Below are positions 1-8,127 of a stretch of DNA of 22,379 nucleotides, piece by piece. Position 1 is the stretch's first letter. Each line of letters opens with the position of its first letter. Position numbers and translations under genes: made by a program. Origin of the DNA: UBA7236 sp964638865. Lineage in GTDB: Bacteria > Bacteroidota > Bacteroidia > Chitinophagales > BACL12. The stretch spans positions 1 through 22,379 of the forward strand of contig CAZXBG010000057.1 in NCBI GenBank assembly GCA_964638865.1, read 5' to 3'. The notes below the pieces were generated by a model that was not told the DNA's origin, searched no databases, and worked only from the letters and a program-made list of their open reading frames with translations.

Positions 1-206
1 TCATTGGTACATTTCCTCATTGGTACATTGGTACATTTCCTCATTTCCTCATTGGTACATTTCCCCTCATTGGTACATTTCCTCATCGGTACATTTCTTC
101 ATTGGTACATTGGTACATTTCCCCTCATTGGTACATTTCCCTCATTGGTACATTTCCCCTCATTGGTACATTTCCCTCATTGGTACATTTCCCTCATTGG
201 TACATT
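1..206. repeat. Tandem array of two alternating 8-bp words
   Basis: From base 2 to base 202 the sequence parses without remainder into 24 words, each starting with CAT. Word A is CATTGGTA (13 copies, one with C for T). Word B is CATTTCCT (11 copies), in which the C run varies from two to four, giving 8, 9 or 10 bp; one copy reads CATTTCTT. The order is mostly A-B-A-B, with AA doublets at 18-33 and 100-115 and one BB doublet at 34-49. A final CATT at 203-206 ends the array, 3 bp from the stop codon of the minus-strand barrel gene. The array runs off the left edge, so its full size is unknown. No plus-strand frame contains a stop, which creates spurious short ORFs. I see no hairpin typical of a terminator in it. 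Confidence 0.95.
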
Positions 207-209
207 AAC

Positions 210-3200
210 TTAAAACACCGCCCTCATCTGCAATCTCCCCAAATGTGTAACATCACTATCTCCTGTTTTTCGTCCTTCGTACGAAACTGTTAATTGAAGG
301 ATAGGAGATAATTTTCTGTCAATATTGAGGTTCCATAATATATTATTTCCATTTTGTAATCCCTCTAATATTGCATATCCAACCGGCGAATCTTCTATAC
401 CACTGAATTGAATGTTAACCAAAGAAATTTTTGAGGTAATAGTGCTTTTAGAAACAACATTATACCGAATATCAAATGTAAATTCATGACTCAATAAACT
501 TTCAACACCTTCGGTATTTTCACTTTTTGTATATTGATAAAATACAGAAGTTCTGAATACAGAACCTTTTATATAAGTTAGTTTCGGTTCCACTGTGTAA
601 TAGGGAATGGTATAATTTTTTTCCGCAAATGCCTCTGATAATAATAATTTATTTCCCGTTGTATAAGCCAGGTTTAAAGTAAAAGGAGTTGCAATTTTAT
701 ACCGTGTATTGATTTTGTGTTCTGATTTGCCTCTGCTTTCCGGACCTATTGTGATAACCTGTTTGCTGAAATTTTCCAAATAAGAATAATCTATACCAAA
801 TTTTGGAGACGAGCGGTTGAAATAAATAGTGTTCAACCAATACATATTTGAACTCACCAGCAAACTATCGTCAATGGTTGTAAATGGAACATAAGAATTA
901 AAACTTTGATCATCCAAAACCTTTCTGGTTAATTGCAGTGATGATTGTGCTGCAAATTTTCCTATAAATCCGGCAAATCCACTTTTGTTGAACAATAACA
1001 CTTTCGGATTAAGACCAATTGCATAATTGAAATTGCTGACATTCGATTGTATATATTCATCCGTTGGAATAAAAACCTGGATATAATTTCCTTCGTCGGC
1101 AAAAGCTGCAATTTCAAATTCATTTAATTCCGGAATGCCATTCGTATTGTAATCATTCCACGTGTAATTTCCAACTCCGGGTTCCACTTCAATAAAAGTA
1201 TATTCTTTTTTGGGTTCCTGACCCGTTCCCAATTCATAAAAAATATCAGAGGTTATTAACCCTTTTTTAATTACAAAGGCATTTTGTAATCTTCCCAATA
1301 ACGATTTTTCGGGTTCTAAAAATGTTAAAGCGGTATCTACTATTTCTAAACTTCTATATGCAAGTTGCCATGAAAATCTGTTATTTACATTCTCATTTAA
1401 TGCTCCACTCAACGTGTAGGTGTTTCCTCTTGTTATGTCTGTAAATTTTCCGTTCAAAGGCAGCCTGTCGTTTCTCCTAATAATATCTCCATAAAATTTA
1501 TTTACCGCAGTATCGGCATTGGAAATAAAATATTTAAATTGGTCGTAATAAAAACTATTGTTTAATAAAGAATCAGAATCGGCATATACATTGTTGTGTT
1601 CTCCTTCATAGTTAATACCCAATTTCCAATAATTTATTGCGGGAAATATTTTTGCAATGGAAAGATTTGGCCTTATAAAATTTGAACGTATTGTATCCGC
1701 ATTGCTGTTCAAATAACTGCCACTTGCATTAATTATCCATTGTTTGGTTTCAATGGTTCCATTTAATGCCTGTAAAAATCCGCTATAGTTTTGTTCTCTT
1801 ATAAATCCAGAAGATTGTAATCCAATATTCCAGGTTTCGCCACCAGCCAAATTAAACTTTGCATTGGTATAATATTCATTCGTTTTTTCTATGGAAAAAA
1901 TATTCCAGTCGCGGTTAAATTCCACAGGTCTGTACCTTTCGGGCGGCGCGAAATTTTTTTCTGTAAATTCATAATTTATTGAACTGCTGAGTGTGGTTTT
2001 TTCGCTGAATTTATGAAGGTTCTGATATTCCGCTCTATATGCAAGCGCCGCATTATCAGCATTATTAATTTCACTGAATGTATTTACATCATTATTAGTA
2101 ACTGCAATTTCTCCCGTAATAAAATTATTTTCATTTATCCTGTAATCACCTGCTGCAGTAACCATTTGCGATTTTTTGGGCGCATTTAATAAAATTACCG
2201 GTTCTGCATATCCCTGTGCTATTCCCGCAATTGGTGTTACCCATGTATACACCCTGCCATTTGCAAAAGTTGCACTCTGAATATAATTCCCATTATTTAA
2301 TCCAAGCTCTGTGAATGAAAGTACATATTTAGCAGAATCGGGATTAACAGAATAAACAAAAACGGAATCAAATCCCAGACTATCCACCATTTTATACATG
2401 ATACGGGAAGCATCAAATGCAATTGTATCCACTCCTGACGAAAAGGCATATTGCACCGAATCTCCCACTGCTTCCAAAATGGCCTTGTCAAACGAATCTA
2501 TTGTTTGATCAAGAGGTTGATTTTTACTATCTTGTTCTGCATAAATATTTAACCGCAATTTTAATTTTTCATTTTCAGAAGTGTATTCTGAACCGGAAAA
2601 TACAAGTGTTCTGAAATAATTTTTATCGGAATATTCAAACTCCACTTGTACCCGTTTATCTTTTGTCAGTAAAATATTGGGAGTAAATGTAATTTCACCG
2701 GCATTGTAATCAATTATGTAATCGTTCTCTGAACCTCGTACCAATAATTTCCCGTCAACAAACACTCTTTCTGTTCCCGCAAGAATAATAATAAAAGTTT
2801 CCCCGTTGTTGCCTTTTAATTTATAAGGGCCTTGATTGCCTTCCAAAATAGCCAAATCCTGTATTGTATAAATTCCTTTGGCGACCGCTAAATTCAGACC
2901 GGTATTTAAACTGCCTTTATTGGCTAAATCAAAGACTCCGGAATAACTTACGCCCTGTAATTTTTTATAATAATTTAAAAAATAACTTTTGGGTTTATAT
3001 ATTTCATAATCACCCATGGTAAGCGTTTGTTTATTTTTCGATAATTGGATAAAAACCTTATCAAATTCCTGTAATTGTTGTGTATTGCCTTCAGGTTGTA
3101 TTGGAATATTATTATCAGTGATCGAGGCATTGATATTTACGTCATTTTGCAATTTTCCATTCATTTGCAGATTAAAATTGGAATTTACCACGATGTCCTG

Positions 3201-3692
3201 ATTGTTTCCAAAAGATATACCTCTTGCAAAACTTCCTGAATAATCGAGACCTGTAATATTTAAATAGGGATCTGCATTTGTGAGTGAAACAGAGTAGGGG
3301 GTAAGGTTAATATTTGCACTGTCGAATAGGGCCGGATCCTTGTTAAAATACTTTTTAGTAAATAAATAGGGGAATACTTTATATTCAATTAAAACATTTC
3401 CTTCAATTTGATCTGAAAATTGAATAGTAGAATGGAAATGATCTATAATATAAAAGGATGTATCAATTATTTTATAATTGGGAATGGTGTCCTGCTCGCC
3501 ACTTTTTATTTCCTCTTTAACTATAACACTTCCGGGAATAATACTTAAACTATCAATGGTGATCAATGCGTTTGAAACAGCTATGATCCTTTTTCTGTCG
3601 TTGCTTGTTTGGGCAAACAGATCACAGGAGGTGAAAAGCAGTAGTATTCCTAATAATATTTTAGTTGTACGGTAAATACCCTGTCGTTTTAT
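210..3692 (-). CDS. Large outer-membrane beta-barrel protein, unknown function
   Basis: The protein has about 1,160 residues if the signal peptide is included. The sequence is rich in alternating polar and hydrophobic strands with aromatic residues, and it ends in RLQMRAVF. A C-terminal phenylalanine strand is typical of barrels inserted by the BAM complex. Around the first third it contains a segment reading RVFVDGKLLVRG followed by NDYIIDYNAGEITFTP, a pattern I associate with large uncharacterised Bacteroidota surface proteins. The start is problematic. The only standard start codon near the N-terminus is TTG at 3564-3566, which would remove a good signal peptide (KILLGILLLFTSCDLFAQ, about 3609-3665). 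The frame is open from there back to the desaturase stop at 3744-3746 but holds no ATG, GTG or TTG. I placed the start at ATA 3690-3692, which would give an MKRQG-type N-terminus; ATT at 3675-3677 is an alternative. The gene lies 51 bp after the desaturase and may be co-transcribed. The molecular role is unknown. Confidence 0.8.
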   Translation of the reverse strand: MKRQGIYRTTKILLGILLLFTSCDLFAQTSNDRKRIIAVSNALITIDSLSIIPGSVIVKEEIKSGEQDTIPNYKIIDTSFYIIDHFHSTIQFSDQIEGNVLIEYKVFPYLFTKKYFNKDPALFDSANINLTPYSVSLTNADPYLNITGLDYSGSFARGISFGNNQDIVVNSNFNLQMNGKLQNDVNINASITDNNIPIQPEGNTQQLQEFDKVFIQLSKNKQTLTMGDYEIYKPKSYFLNYYKKLQGVSYSGVFDLANKGSLNTGLNLAVAKGIYTIQDLAILEGNQGPYKLKGNNGETFIIILAGTERVFVDGKLLVRGSENDYIIDYNAGEITFTPNILLTKDKRVQVEFEYSDKNYFRTLVFSGSEYTSENEKLKLRLNIYAEQDSKNQPLDQTIDSFDKAILEAVGDSVQYAFSSGVDTIAFDASRIMYKMVDSLGFDSVFVYSVNPDSAKYVLSFTELGLNNGNYIQSATFANGRVYTWVTPIAGIAQGYAEPVILLNAPKKSQMVTAAGDYRINENNFITGEIAVTNNDVNTFSEINNADNAALAYRAEYQNLHKFSEKTTLSSSINYEFTEKNFAPPERYRPVEFNRDWNIFSIEKTNEYYTNAKFNLAGGETWNIGLQSSGFIREQNYSGFLQALNGTIETKQWIINASGSYLNSNADTIRSNFIRPNLSIAKIFPAINYWKLGINYEGEHNNVYADSDSLLNNSFYYDQFKYFISNADTAVNKFYGDIIRRNDRLPLNGKFTDITRGNTYTLSGALNENVNNRFSWQLAYRSLEIVDTALTFLEPEKSLLGRLQNAFVIKKGLITSDIFYELGTGQEPKKEYTFIEVEPGVGNYTWNDYNTNGIPELNEFEIAAFADEGNYIQVFIPTDEYIQSNVSNFNYAIGLNPKVLLFNKSGFAGFIGKFAAQSSLQLTRKVLDDQSFNSYVPFTTIDDSLLVSSNMYWLNTIYFNRSSPKFGIDYSYLENFSKQVITIGPESRGKSEHKINTRYKIATPFTLNLAYTTGNKLLLSEAFAEKNYTIPYYTVEPKLTYIKGSVFRTSVFYQYTKSENTEGVESLLSHEFTFDIRYNVVSKSTITSKISLVNIQFSGIEDSPVGYAILEGLQNGNNILWNLNIDRKLSPILQLTVSYEGRKTGDSDVTHLGRLQMRAVF

Positions 3693-3743
3693 GGTAAAGA
3701 TAAACCCTTGACAGGAAACGAATAAAAAGACCGTATTCTTGTA

Positions 3744-4484
3744 TCAGGAAAGGGGTTCCTGATTCAGGCGAATCACCTTTAAGGCACTTAATAATCTAAT
3801 AATAGGATATGTAGGATCTATTTCAAACCATTTTATCCCAAAATTTGGCCTTGCCAATAATTTATGATGATTATTATGGTAACTCTCGCCCATCATAATA
3901 ATATCAACAGGTAAAAAATTCTTCGAAGTGTCTGGGGTATCGAAATTCCTATAACCATATTTATGAGCAAAGTAATTGATGATAGCTCCATGCACCGGTC
4001 CTGTAAGAATGGTAACCGGAAGTAATAGCCACATCCACCATTGGGTTGCTATAAATGCATAAATAACCACGTAAATTGCAACCCAGGCAAGTCTGCTGAA
4101 TCTGCTGCTCGCAAAATGATCAAAACTGCGCCAGCCAGGTAGATTTTTCATAAATTTTTCATCCACCTTCAATTTGTAGTTTTCAATATCGTTGTAGATT
4201 ATTTTTGTCTTCCACATTAATGGAAATAATCCTTTTGTATAACTCGGTGAATGCGGATCTTCTTCTGTATCTGTAAATGCATGGTGTAATCTGTGTAAAA
4301 TTCCATAGGCATAAGGGCTCAAATAGGAGGAACCTTGTGTAAGCCAAGTTAGAATGTAAAAGAATTTTTCCCATCCTTTAGACATAGTAAACATGCTATG
4401 CGCGGCATAACGGTGTAAAAAGAAGGTTTGACAAAAAAGGGATAAATACCAATGAGCAATAAAAAAAACGAGGAAGATGGTCAT
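3744..4484 (-). CDS. Fatty acid (acyl-CoA/acyl-lipid) desaturase
   Basis: This 246-residue integral membrane protein carries the three histidine boxes of the membrane-bound di-iron desaturase family. They are HRYAAH (H24-x4-H29), HRLHH (H64-x2-HH) and HNNHH (about residues 203-207). Family members use the di-iron centre with an electron donor to insert a double bond, commonly at delta-9, into a fatty acyl chain. Hydrophobic segments near residues 2-23, 40-60 and 148-190 fit a protein embedded in the inner membrane. It lacks the long N-terminal region of eukaryotic stearoyl-CoA desaturases but has the size I expect for the short Bacteroidota form. A perfect -7 box lies about 45 bp upstream, so it probably has its own promoter. 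The neighbouring barrel gene follows after 51 bp. The substrate and regiospecificity cannot be read from the sequence. Confidence 0.88.
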   Translation of the reverse strand: MTIFLVFFIAHWYLSLFCQTFFLHRYAAHSMFTMSKGWEKFFYILTWLTQGSSYLSPYAYGILHRLHHAFTDTEEDPHSPSYTKGLFPLMWKTKIIYNDIENYKLKVDEKFMKNLPGWRSFDHFASSRFSRLAWVAIYVVIYAFIATQWWMWLLLPVTILTGPVHGAIINYFAHKYGYRNFDTPDTSKNFLPVDIIMMGESYHNNHHKLLARPNFGIKWFEIDPTYPIIRLLSALKVIRLNQEPLS

Positions 4485-4528
4485 GCTTTACGACTTATAT
4501 TTTAGATTAACTTTTTTTTAAGAGAATG

Positions 4529-4536
4529 CAAAGTTA
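4529..4536 (-). promoter_or_regulatory. -7 promoter box for the desaturase
   Basis: The minus strand reads TAACTTTG, an exact match to the Bacteroidota -7 consensus TAnnTTTG, 44 bp before the desaturase ATG. I see no TTG at the usual 19-21 bp further upstream; the nearest TTTG is 14 bp away. A short inverted repeat (CGATT, 2-nt gap, AATCG; 4538-4549) lies next to the box and could be an operator, but it is too short to claim. Confidence 0.5.
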
Positions 4537-4561
4537 CCGATTTTAATCGACAAACACCGAT

Positions 4562-5092
4562 TTATTTTCGGCTCTGCAAGTGCCGTTCTATTTGCCTTTT
4601 GTGATGTAAAATATGCAAATGCATGAATTCCAGGGTTTGATGTATCGTAATTCTGCCTGCCGAGGGGTGTCGAAATACTGCTTTTTTTAGTAAAAAGGTA
4701 GGAAATGACTCCAAAAGTTCACTAAGAACCCCATTTTGTTTACTCCATTCCTCCTGAATTTTCTCTATAGCGTTGGTTTCCTGAATAATATCTATTCCTC
4801 TGGGAGCCTTAAATTTAAGGTCACTTTTAAGCGCTGTATTCAACAATTTAGATCTGAAAAATGTGGTAAAATTTGTAGGTGGAATATTCTCCGGGGTTTG
4901 TAATTTTTTTAATAAATAATTATTGCAATTTTTTATCGCCAGATTTATATGTGTTAGAATCTGACCAACAGACCATTTGCCTTTTGAAATGGGCTCATTT
5001 AATTCTTCAGAGGTTAGCTGCGCACATTTATTTAGTAATATCTCAAAATCGTCGGTAAATTTTTTATATGTTTTTTCAAGTGATTTATGCAT
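4562..5092 (-). CDS. DinB-like superfamily protein
   Basis: This 176-residue soluble protein resembles the DinB/YfiT-like four-helix-bundle family. The characteristic features are the helix with KWSVGQILTHIN (about residues 40-51), whose histidine is usually a metal ligand, and the C-terminal HLHILHHKRQIERHL helix, whose HxxxH spacing supplies further ligands. Members are putative metal-dependent enzymes, including thiol-S-transferase relatives, but most have no known substrate, so no specific function is assigned. The first codon is ATG. The gene begins 27 bp after the metallophosphoesterase stop, so the two are probably co-transcribed. The following desaturase has its own promoter-like box. 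There is no signal peptide, so the product should be cytoplasmic. Confidence 0.75.
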   Translation of the reverse strand: MHKSLEKTYKKFTDDFEILLNKCAQLTSEELNEPISKGKWSVGQILTHINLAIKNCNNYLLKKLQTPENIPPTNFTTFFRSKLLNTALKSDLKFKAPRGIDIIQETNAIEKIQEEWSKQNGVLSELLESFPTFLLKKAVFRHPSAGRITIHQTLEFMHLHILHHKRQIERHLQSRK

Positions 5093-5119
5093 TATACAAA
5101 TAACCGTATTTATTGCACT

Positions 5120-6352
5120 TTAGTTTGAACTATGCAGTGTGAATAATGTAATCTCCGGCAAAATTCCAACCCTTCCCGGATATCCTATTACACCAAATCC
5201 TCTGTTTACGTATAGGTGTTGTTCTTTTTTGGAATATAATCCCGCCCATTGTTTATAAAAATATTTAACAGGGCTCCATTTAATATTCATAAATTCAAAT
5301 CCAAATTGCATACCATGTGTATGTCCCGAAAAAGTAATATCCACTTTTGCCGGATGATCTAATATTTCTGCTTCCCAATGCGAAGGATCATGCGATAATA
5401 ATAAAACCGTAAATGCATCCTGAATTCCCTGTAGTGCATTTTCTAATTTACCATAAGTGTGGAACCTTCCTCTTGCCGACCAATTTTCAACACCTGCAAC
5501 AACAATTTTTTCTCCATCCTTTTCAATATGAACATGTTCGTTTAGCAATAACCTCCATCTCATCTGTTTATGCAGGTCTTTTAAGGTTTCGAGATTTGCA
5601 ATTTTATCTTCCGGATTTGACCATAACATATAGTCACCATAATCGTGATTCCCAAGTATGGAATACACTCCGTGCTCCGCTTTTAATTGTGCAAATATTT
5701 CTACAAAATCAAGTGCCTCTGCAGCTATATTATTTACCAGGTCACCGGTAAAAAATATTAGGTCAGGTTTTAATCCGTTTATTTTGTCTACGGCCTTCTG
5801 CACTGCTTTTGTGTCTGATAAGCTTCCGGAATGTATATCAGAGATCTGCACTACTTTTAATCCGTTAAAACTTTTCGGAAGTTTTAATAATTTCACAGGT
5901 ACATTTCTAATTTTATAATTATAAACATTAAAAATTGCCCCGTAAACAAAGGTGAGTGTTAAAACTGCAGCAATGGAAAGCGTGATAATACTCCATATTT
6001 CAGATCGTCCTGTTCCGAATAGGAGCTCTGAATTTCCTAATAGAGATGTTACTCCATTCACTCCTAATTTGATCAATCTTACAGCATCTTCCAAAATCAA
6101 TAAAAGTGATGTGAATATTTTCGGAATAAACAGTAAAAAGAAAACAGCCATCAACAACTGACGTGGAATTTTTATTTTTTCCTGTAATTTTAAATTAAAA
6201 TATAGCAATATACTCAGAAAAATAAGCGCGGTGCCGCCAAAGTAAAAAAAGGGGAGGATATTACTTCCCCGAAATACTGTAATAAGTGCCTGATAGGCAT
6301 ATAGTTCAATAGCTAAAATGAAACTGAAAAAAAATATTCCTCTGGTATGCAT
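5120..6352 (-). CDS. Membrane-anchored metallophosphoesterase
   Basis: The 410-residue protein has an N-terminal membrane domain with about four hydrophobic segments (roughly residues 5-24, 34-53, 65-88 and 117-143), then a calcineurin-like phosphoesterase domain from about residue 160. All five metallophosphoesterase motifs are present: D172-x-H174 in SDIH, G203-D204 in FTGDLVN, GNHD at 234-237, H321 in LSHD, and GHTHG at 343-347. These residues bind a two-metal centre that hydrolyses phosphomonoesters or phosphodiesters. The architecture resembles the YaeI/YkuE-type enzymes at the inner membrane; some relatives act on lipid-linked phosphates, but the substrate here is unknown. The gene leads a probable two-gene unit with the DinB-like gene and is divergent from the CoA transferase gene. 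Confidence 0.88.
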   Translation of the reverse strand: MHTRGIFFFSFILAIELYAYQALITVFRGSNILPFFYFGGTALIFLSILLYFNLKLQEKIKIPRQLLMAVFFLLFIPKIFTSLLLILEDAVRLIKLGVNGVTSLLGNSELLFGTGRSEIWSIITLSIAAVLTLTFVYGAIFNVYNYKIRNVPVKLLKLPKSFNGLKVVQISDIHSGSLSDTKAVQKAVDKINGLKPDLIFFTGDLVNNIAAEALDFVEIFAQLKAEHGVYSILGNHDYGDYMLWSNPEDKIANLETLKDLHKQMRWRLLLNEHVHIEKDGEKIVVAGVENWSARGRFHTYGKLENALQGIQDAFTVLLLSHDPSHWEAEILDHPAKVDITFSGHTHGMQFGFEFMNIKWSPVKYFYKQWAGLYSKKEQHLYVNRGFGVIGYPGRVGILPEITLFTLHSSN

Positions 6353-6420
6353 TATGGTTTAACAATTTAATGATTATAAAGTTCTGACGAATCCGAGGCC
6401 GGTATATTTTATAATCTGCC

Positions 6421-6428
6421 TATTTTTG
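6421..6428 (+). promoter_or_regulatory. -7 box almost touching the CoA-transferase start
   Basis: TATTTTTG matches TAnnTTTG exactly and ends only 4 nt before the ATG at 6433. If used, transcription would begin at or next to the A of the ATG, giving a leaderless or nearly leaderless mRNA. No TTG is visible about 20 bp upstream, so the box could be a chance match in AT-rich DNA. Confidence 0.4.
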
Positions 6429-6432
6429 TTCG

Positions 6433-7488
6433 ATGTTACACGATATCAAGGTGATAGAATTGGCGGGAGTGCTTGCCGGACCTTCAGTTGGGCTGTTTTT
6501 TGCCGAATTGGGAGCACAGGTAATAAAAGTGGAAAACCCCAAAACAGAGGGCGATATTACGAGAAAATGGAAATTGCCTGCGGAGGATATCAATGCTCCA
6601 ACCTCTGCTTATTTTGCATCAGTCAACTGGAATAAACAACATGTTTTTCTGGATTACACCGCTCAAAATGACCTTCAGCAAATATATCTGCTTATCAAAG
6701 AAGCGGAGGTTCTTATCTGTAATTGGAAAATGTATGATTCCGTTAAATACAAATTGGATTATGCTACAATAAAAAAAATAAATCCAAATATTATTTATGC
6801 AAATATTTCCGGATTTGGAGAAAATGATCCAAGAGTGGCATACGATATTGTTTTACAAGCGGAAACCGGTTGGATGTTCATGAATGGAACGCCGGAAACA
6901 CAAGCGCAAAAAATACCAATTGCCATTGTTGATCTTTTTGCTGCGCATCAATTAAAGGAAGGAATCCTGGTTGCATATATTCAAAAATTAAAAACAGGCA
7001 AAGGCGCGTTTGTTTCCGTTTCCTTATATGAGGCAGCCATTGCATCACTTGCAAATCAGGCAGCTAATTATTTAAACACAGGAATTATTCCTCAACGCAC
7101 AGGATCATTGCACCCTAATATTGCTCCTTATGGAGAAATAATTACAACAAGTGATGGAAATGAATTTGTGTTGGCCATCGGCACTGATAAACAATTTTAT
7201 GCATTATGTGCATTAATTGGTCGTGAAGATTTAATTAAGGATGTTAGATTTAATTCTAATTCCTCAAGAGTAATAAATCGCACTATTTTATTTGAATTGA
7301 TAAAGGATACATTTCTTCTATTCAGAAGTGATGATCTTATTGAAAAATGTATAACCGCAAATATTCCAATTGGTGCCATCAGAAATATGCAGGAAGTATT
7401 TGAAAATTCAACTGCCTCAGATCTTATACTCACAGATGAGATCGGAAGTCGGGTGCGTTCCGTAATTTTTAAGATATCCTCAGAATAG
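6433..7488 (+). CDS. Family III CoA transferase (CaiB/BaiF-type)
   Basis: The 351-residue protein begins with VIELAGVLAGPSVGLFFAELGAQVIKVE, which holds the CoA-binding fold signature of the CaiB/BaiF family. The segment AYDIVLQAETG places a conserved aspartate at D138, corresponding to the residue that forms the acyl-aspartyl intermediate in formyl-CoA transferase. Other family signatures are NISGFGENDP (about 124-133) and VDLFAAHQLKEGILVA (about 167-182). The family includes formyl-CoA and carnitine CoA-transferases and alpha-methylacyl-CoA racemases; the substrate cannot be chosen from sequence. At 351 residues it is nearer the racemase size than the roughly 400 to 430 of the oxalate enzymes. 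The gene is monocistronic and ends 3 bp from the stop of the convergent ybaB gene, with no room for a terminator between them. Confidence 0.85.
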   Translation: MLHDIKVIELAGVLAGPSVGLFFAELGAQVIKVENPKTEGDITRKWKLPAEDINAPTSAYFASVNWNKQHVFLDYTAQNDLQQIYLLIKEAEVLICNWKMYDSVKYKLDYATIKKINPNIIYANISGFGENDPRVAYDIVLQAETGWMFMNGTPETQAQKIPIAIVDLFAAHQLKEGILVAYIQKLKTGKGAFVSVSLYEAAIASLANQAANYLNTGIIPQRTGSLHPNIAPYGEIITTSDGNEFVLAIGTDKQFYALCALIGREDLIKDVRFNSNSSRVINRTILFELIKDTFLLFRSDDLIEKCITANIPIGAIRNMQEVFENSTASDLILTDEIGSRVRSVIFKISSE

Positions 7489-7491
7489 TGA

Positions 7492-7803
7492 TCACATGCC
7501 AAAAAGTCCGGATAATCCCCCACCCATAGCTGCTGATCTTGCCTCTGCTTCTGAAACATTTTGCGCCTTTTCCATTGCTCTTTCTATTGCAATCAGCAGC
7601 AGATCTTCCAGATGTTCCTTATCTCCACTTTGCATTAATTCGTCACTTATGGAGATGTGTTTAACCCTTTTTGTGCCGGTAACTGTTACCAGAACCTTGT
7701 ATTTTCCGTCTCCCGATTCGCCCTCCACTGAAATTAAATCAAGTCTGGCCTGTATCTCGTCCATCCTTTTTTTCATTTCCATAGCTTTTTTCATGTCAAA
7801 CAT
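7492..7803 (-). CDS. ybaB: YbaB/EbfC nucleoid-associated protein
   Basis: This 103-residue protein matches the YbaB/EbfC family. It has a charged N-terminal helix (KKAMEMKKRMDEIQARL), a central beta region (GKYKVLVTVTGTKRVKHISIS), a C-terminal helix with DLLLIAIERAMEKAQ, and a glycine- and methionine-rich tail. Family members form dimers that bind DNA as nucleoid-associated proteins, sometimes with regulatory effects. In many bacteria ybaB lies with dnaX and recR; here it stands alone, convergent with a CoA-transferase gene and divergent from the SET-domain operon. Its ATG is 19 nt downstream of a perfect -7 box. The length is normal for the family. Confidence 0.92.
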   Translation of the reverse strand: MFDMKKAMEMKKRMDEIQARLDLISVEGESGDGKYKVLVTVTGTKRVKHISISDELMQSGDKEHLEDLLLIAIERAMEKAQNVSEAEARSAAMGGGLSGLFGM

Positions 7804-7817
7804 AACTTGCTTATTTT

Positions 7818-7848
7818 TTGTGCAAAGATAGGGGATTGATTAACTTTG
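7818..7848 (+). promoter_or_regulatory. Promoter of the small-protein/SET/NlpC operon
   Basis: TTG at 7818-7820, a 20-nt spacer and TAACTTTG at 7841-7848 form a full match to the Bacteroidota promoter. The -7 box ends 15 nt before the ATG at 7864, giving a short leader. It overlaps the oppositely directed ybaB promoter. Confidence 0.75.
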
Positions 7849-7854
7849 CGCCAA
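7823..7854 (-). promoter_or_regulatory. Promoter of ybaB
   Basis: On the minus strand TTG (complement of 7852-7854), a 21-nt spacer and TATCTTTG (complement of 7823-7830) match the Bacteroidota consensus. The -7 box ends 19 nt before the ybaB ATG. Each promoter's -7 box lies inside the other's spacer, so the two cannot easily be occupied at once. Confidence 0.75.
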
Positions 7855-7863
7855 AATTATTAT

Positions 7864-8115
7864 ATGAGTAAACGCAGTGCAAAAAGACGGATCCAATATG
7901 AAATTGGAGATGCAATTGAAGAATTAGTTGTTCACGGTGGAACAACAGATAAAAATTTCGACCAGAAAGCGGAGCAGATTTTTGCTTTACATGATCTCGC
8001 AATTTCACGCATCAATAAGGCAAAAACAGTGGAAGGCCGCAGTGCTACCAAAGCGCATTTCAAACAATTATTTGCCGAATTTAAAGACGGAGTTACTAAA
8101 GTATTAAATTCTTAA
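7864..8115 (+). CDS. Small basic protein, unknown function
   Basis: This 83-residue protein starts with MSKRSAKRRIQYEIGD and is strongly basic at its N-terminus, then mainly helical with charged residues. I do not recognise a named family, though it looks like a conserved small Bacteroidota protein. The start is ATG 7864; an in-frame TTG at 7846 overlaps the -7 box and cannot be the start. There is no signal peptide or membrane segment, so it should be cytoplasmic, and the K/R-rich head would suit nucleic-acid binding, which is an inference. It is the first gene of the operon with the SET-domain gene, whose start lies 12 bp after its stop. It contains many lysines and could be a methylation substrate, but nothing in the sequence proves it. 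Confidence 0.7.
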   Translation: MSKRSAKRRIQYEIGDAIEELVVHGGTTDKNFDQKAEQIFALHDLAISRINKAKTVEGRSATKAHFKQLFAEFKDGVTKVLNS

Positions 8116-8127
8116 TAACGCTACGGG

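Noticed and set aside
1..206. CRISPR array
   Set aside because: The units are 8-10 bp with no unique spacers, so it is a tandem array and not a CRISPR.
4..293. Open frames on the plus strand through the repeat array encoding WYIS/VHFPS-type repeats
   Set aside because: The repeat words contain no stop codon in any plus frame, so long frames arise automatically; there is no start context, promoter or protein character.
4538..4571. Two short inverted repeats between the DinB-like gene and the desaturase
   Set aside because: Stems are only 4-5 bp in AT-rich DNA and one overlaps the DinB-like stop codon; too weak for an operator or terminator call.
7197..7559. Antisense frame opposite the 3' end of the CoA-transferase gene and ybaB
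   Set aside because: It lies over two genes with clear family matches and has no recognisable domain.
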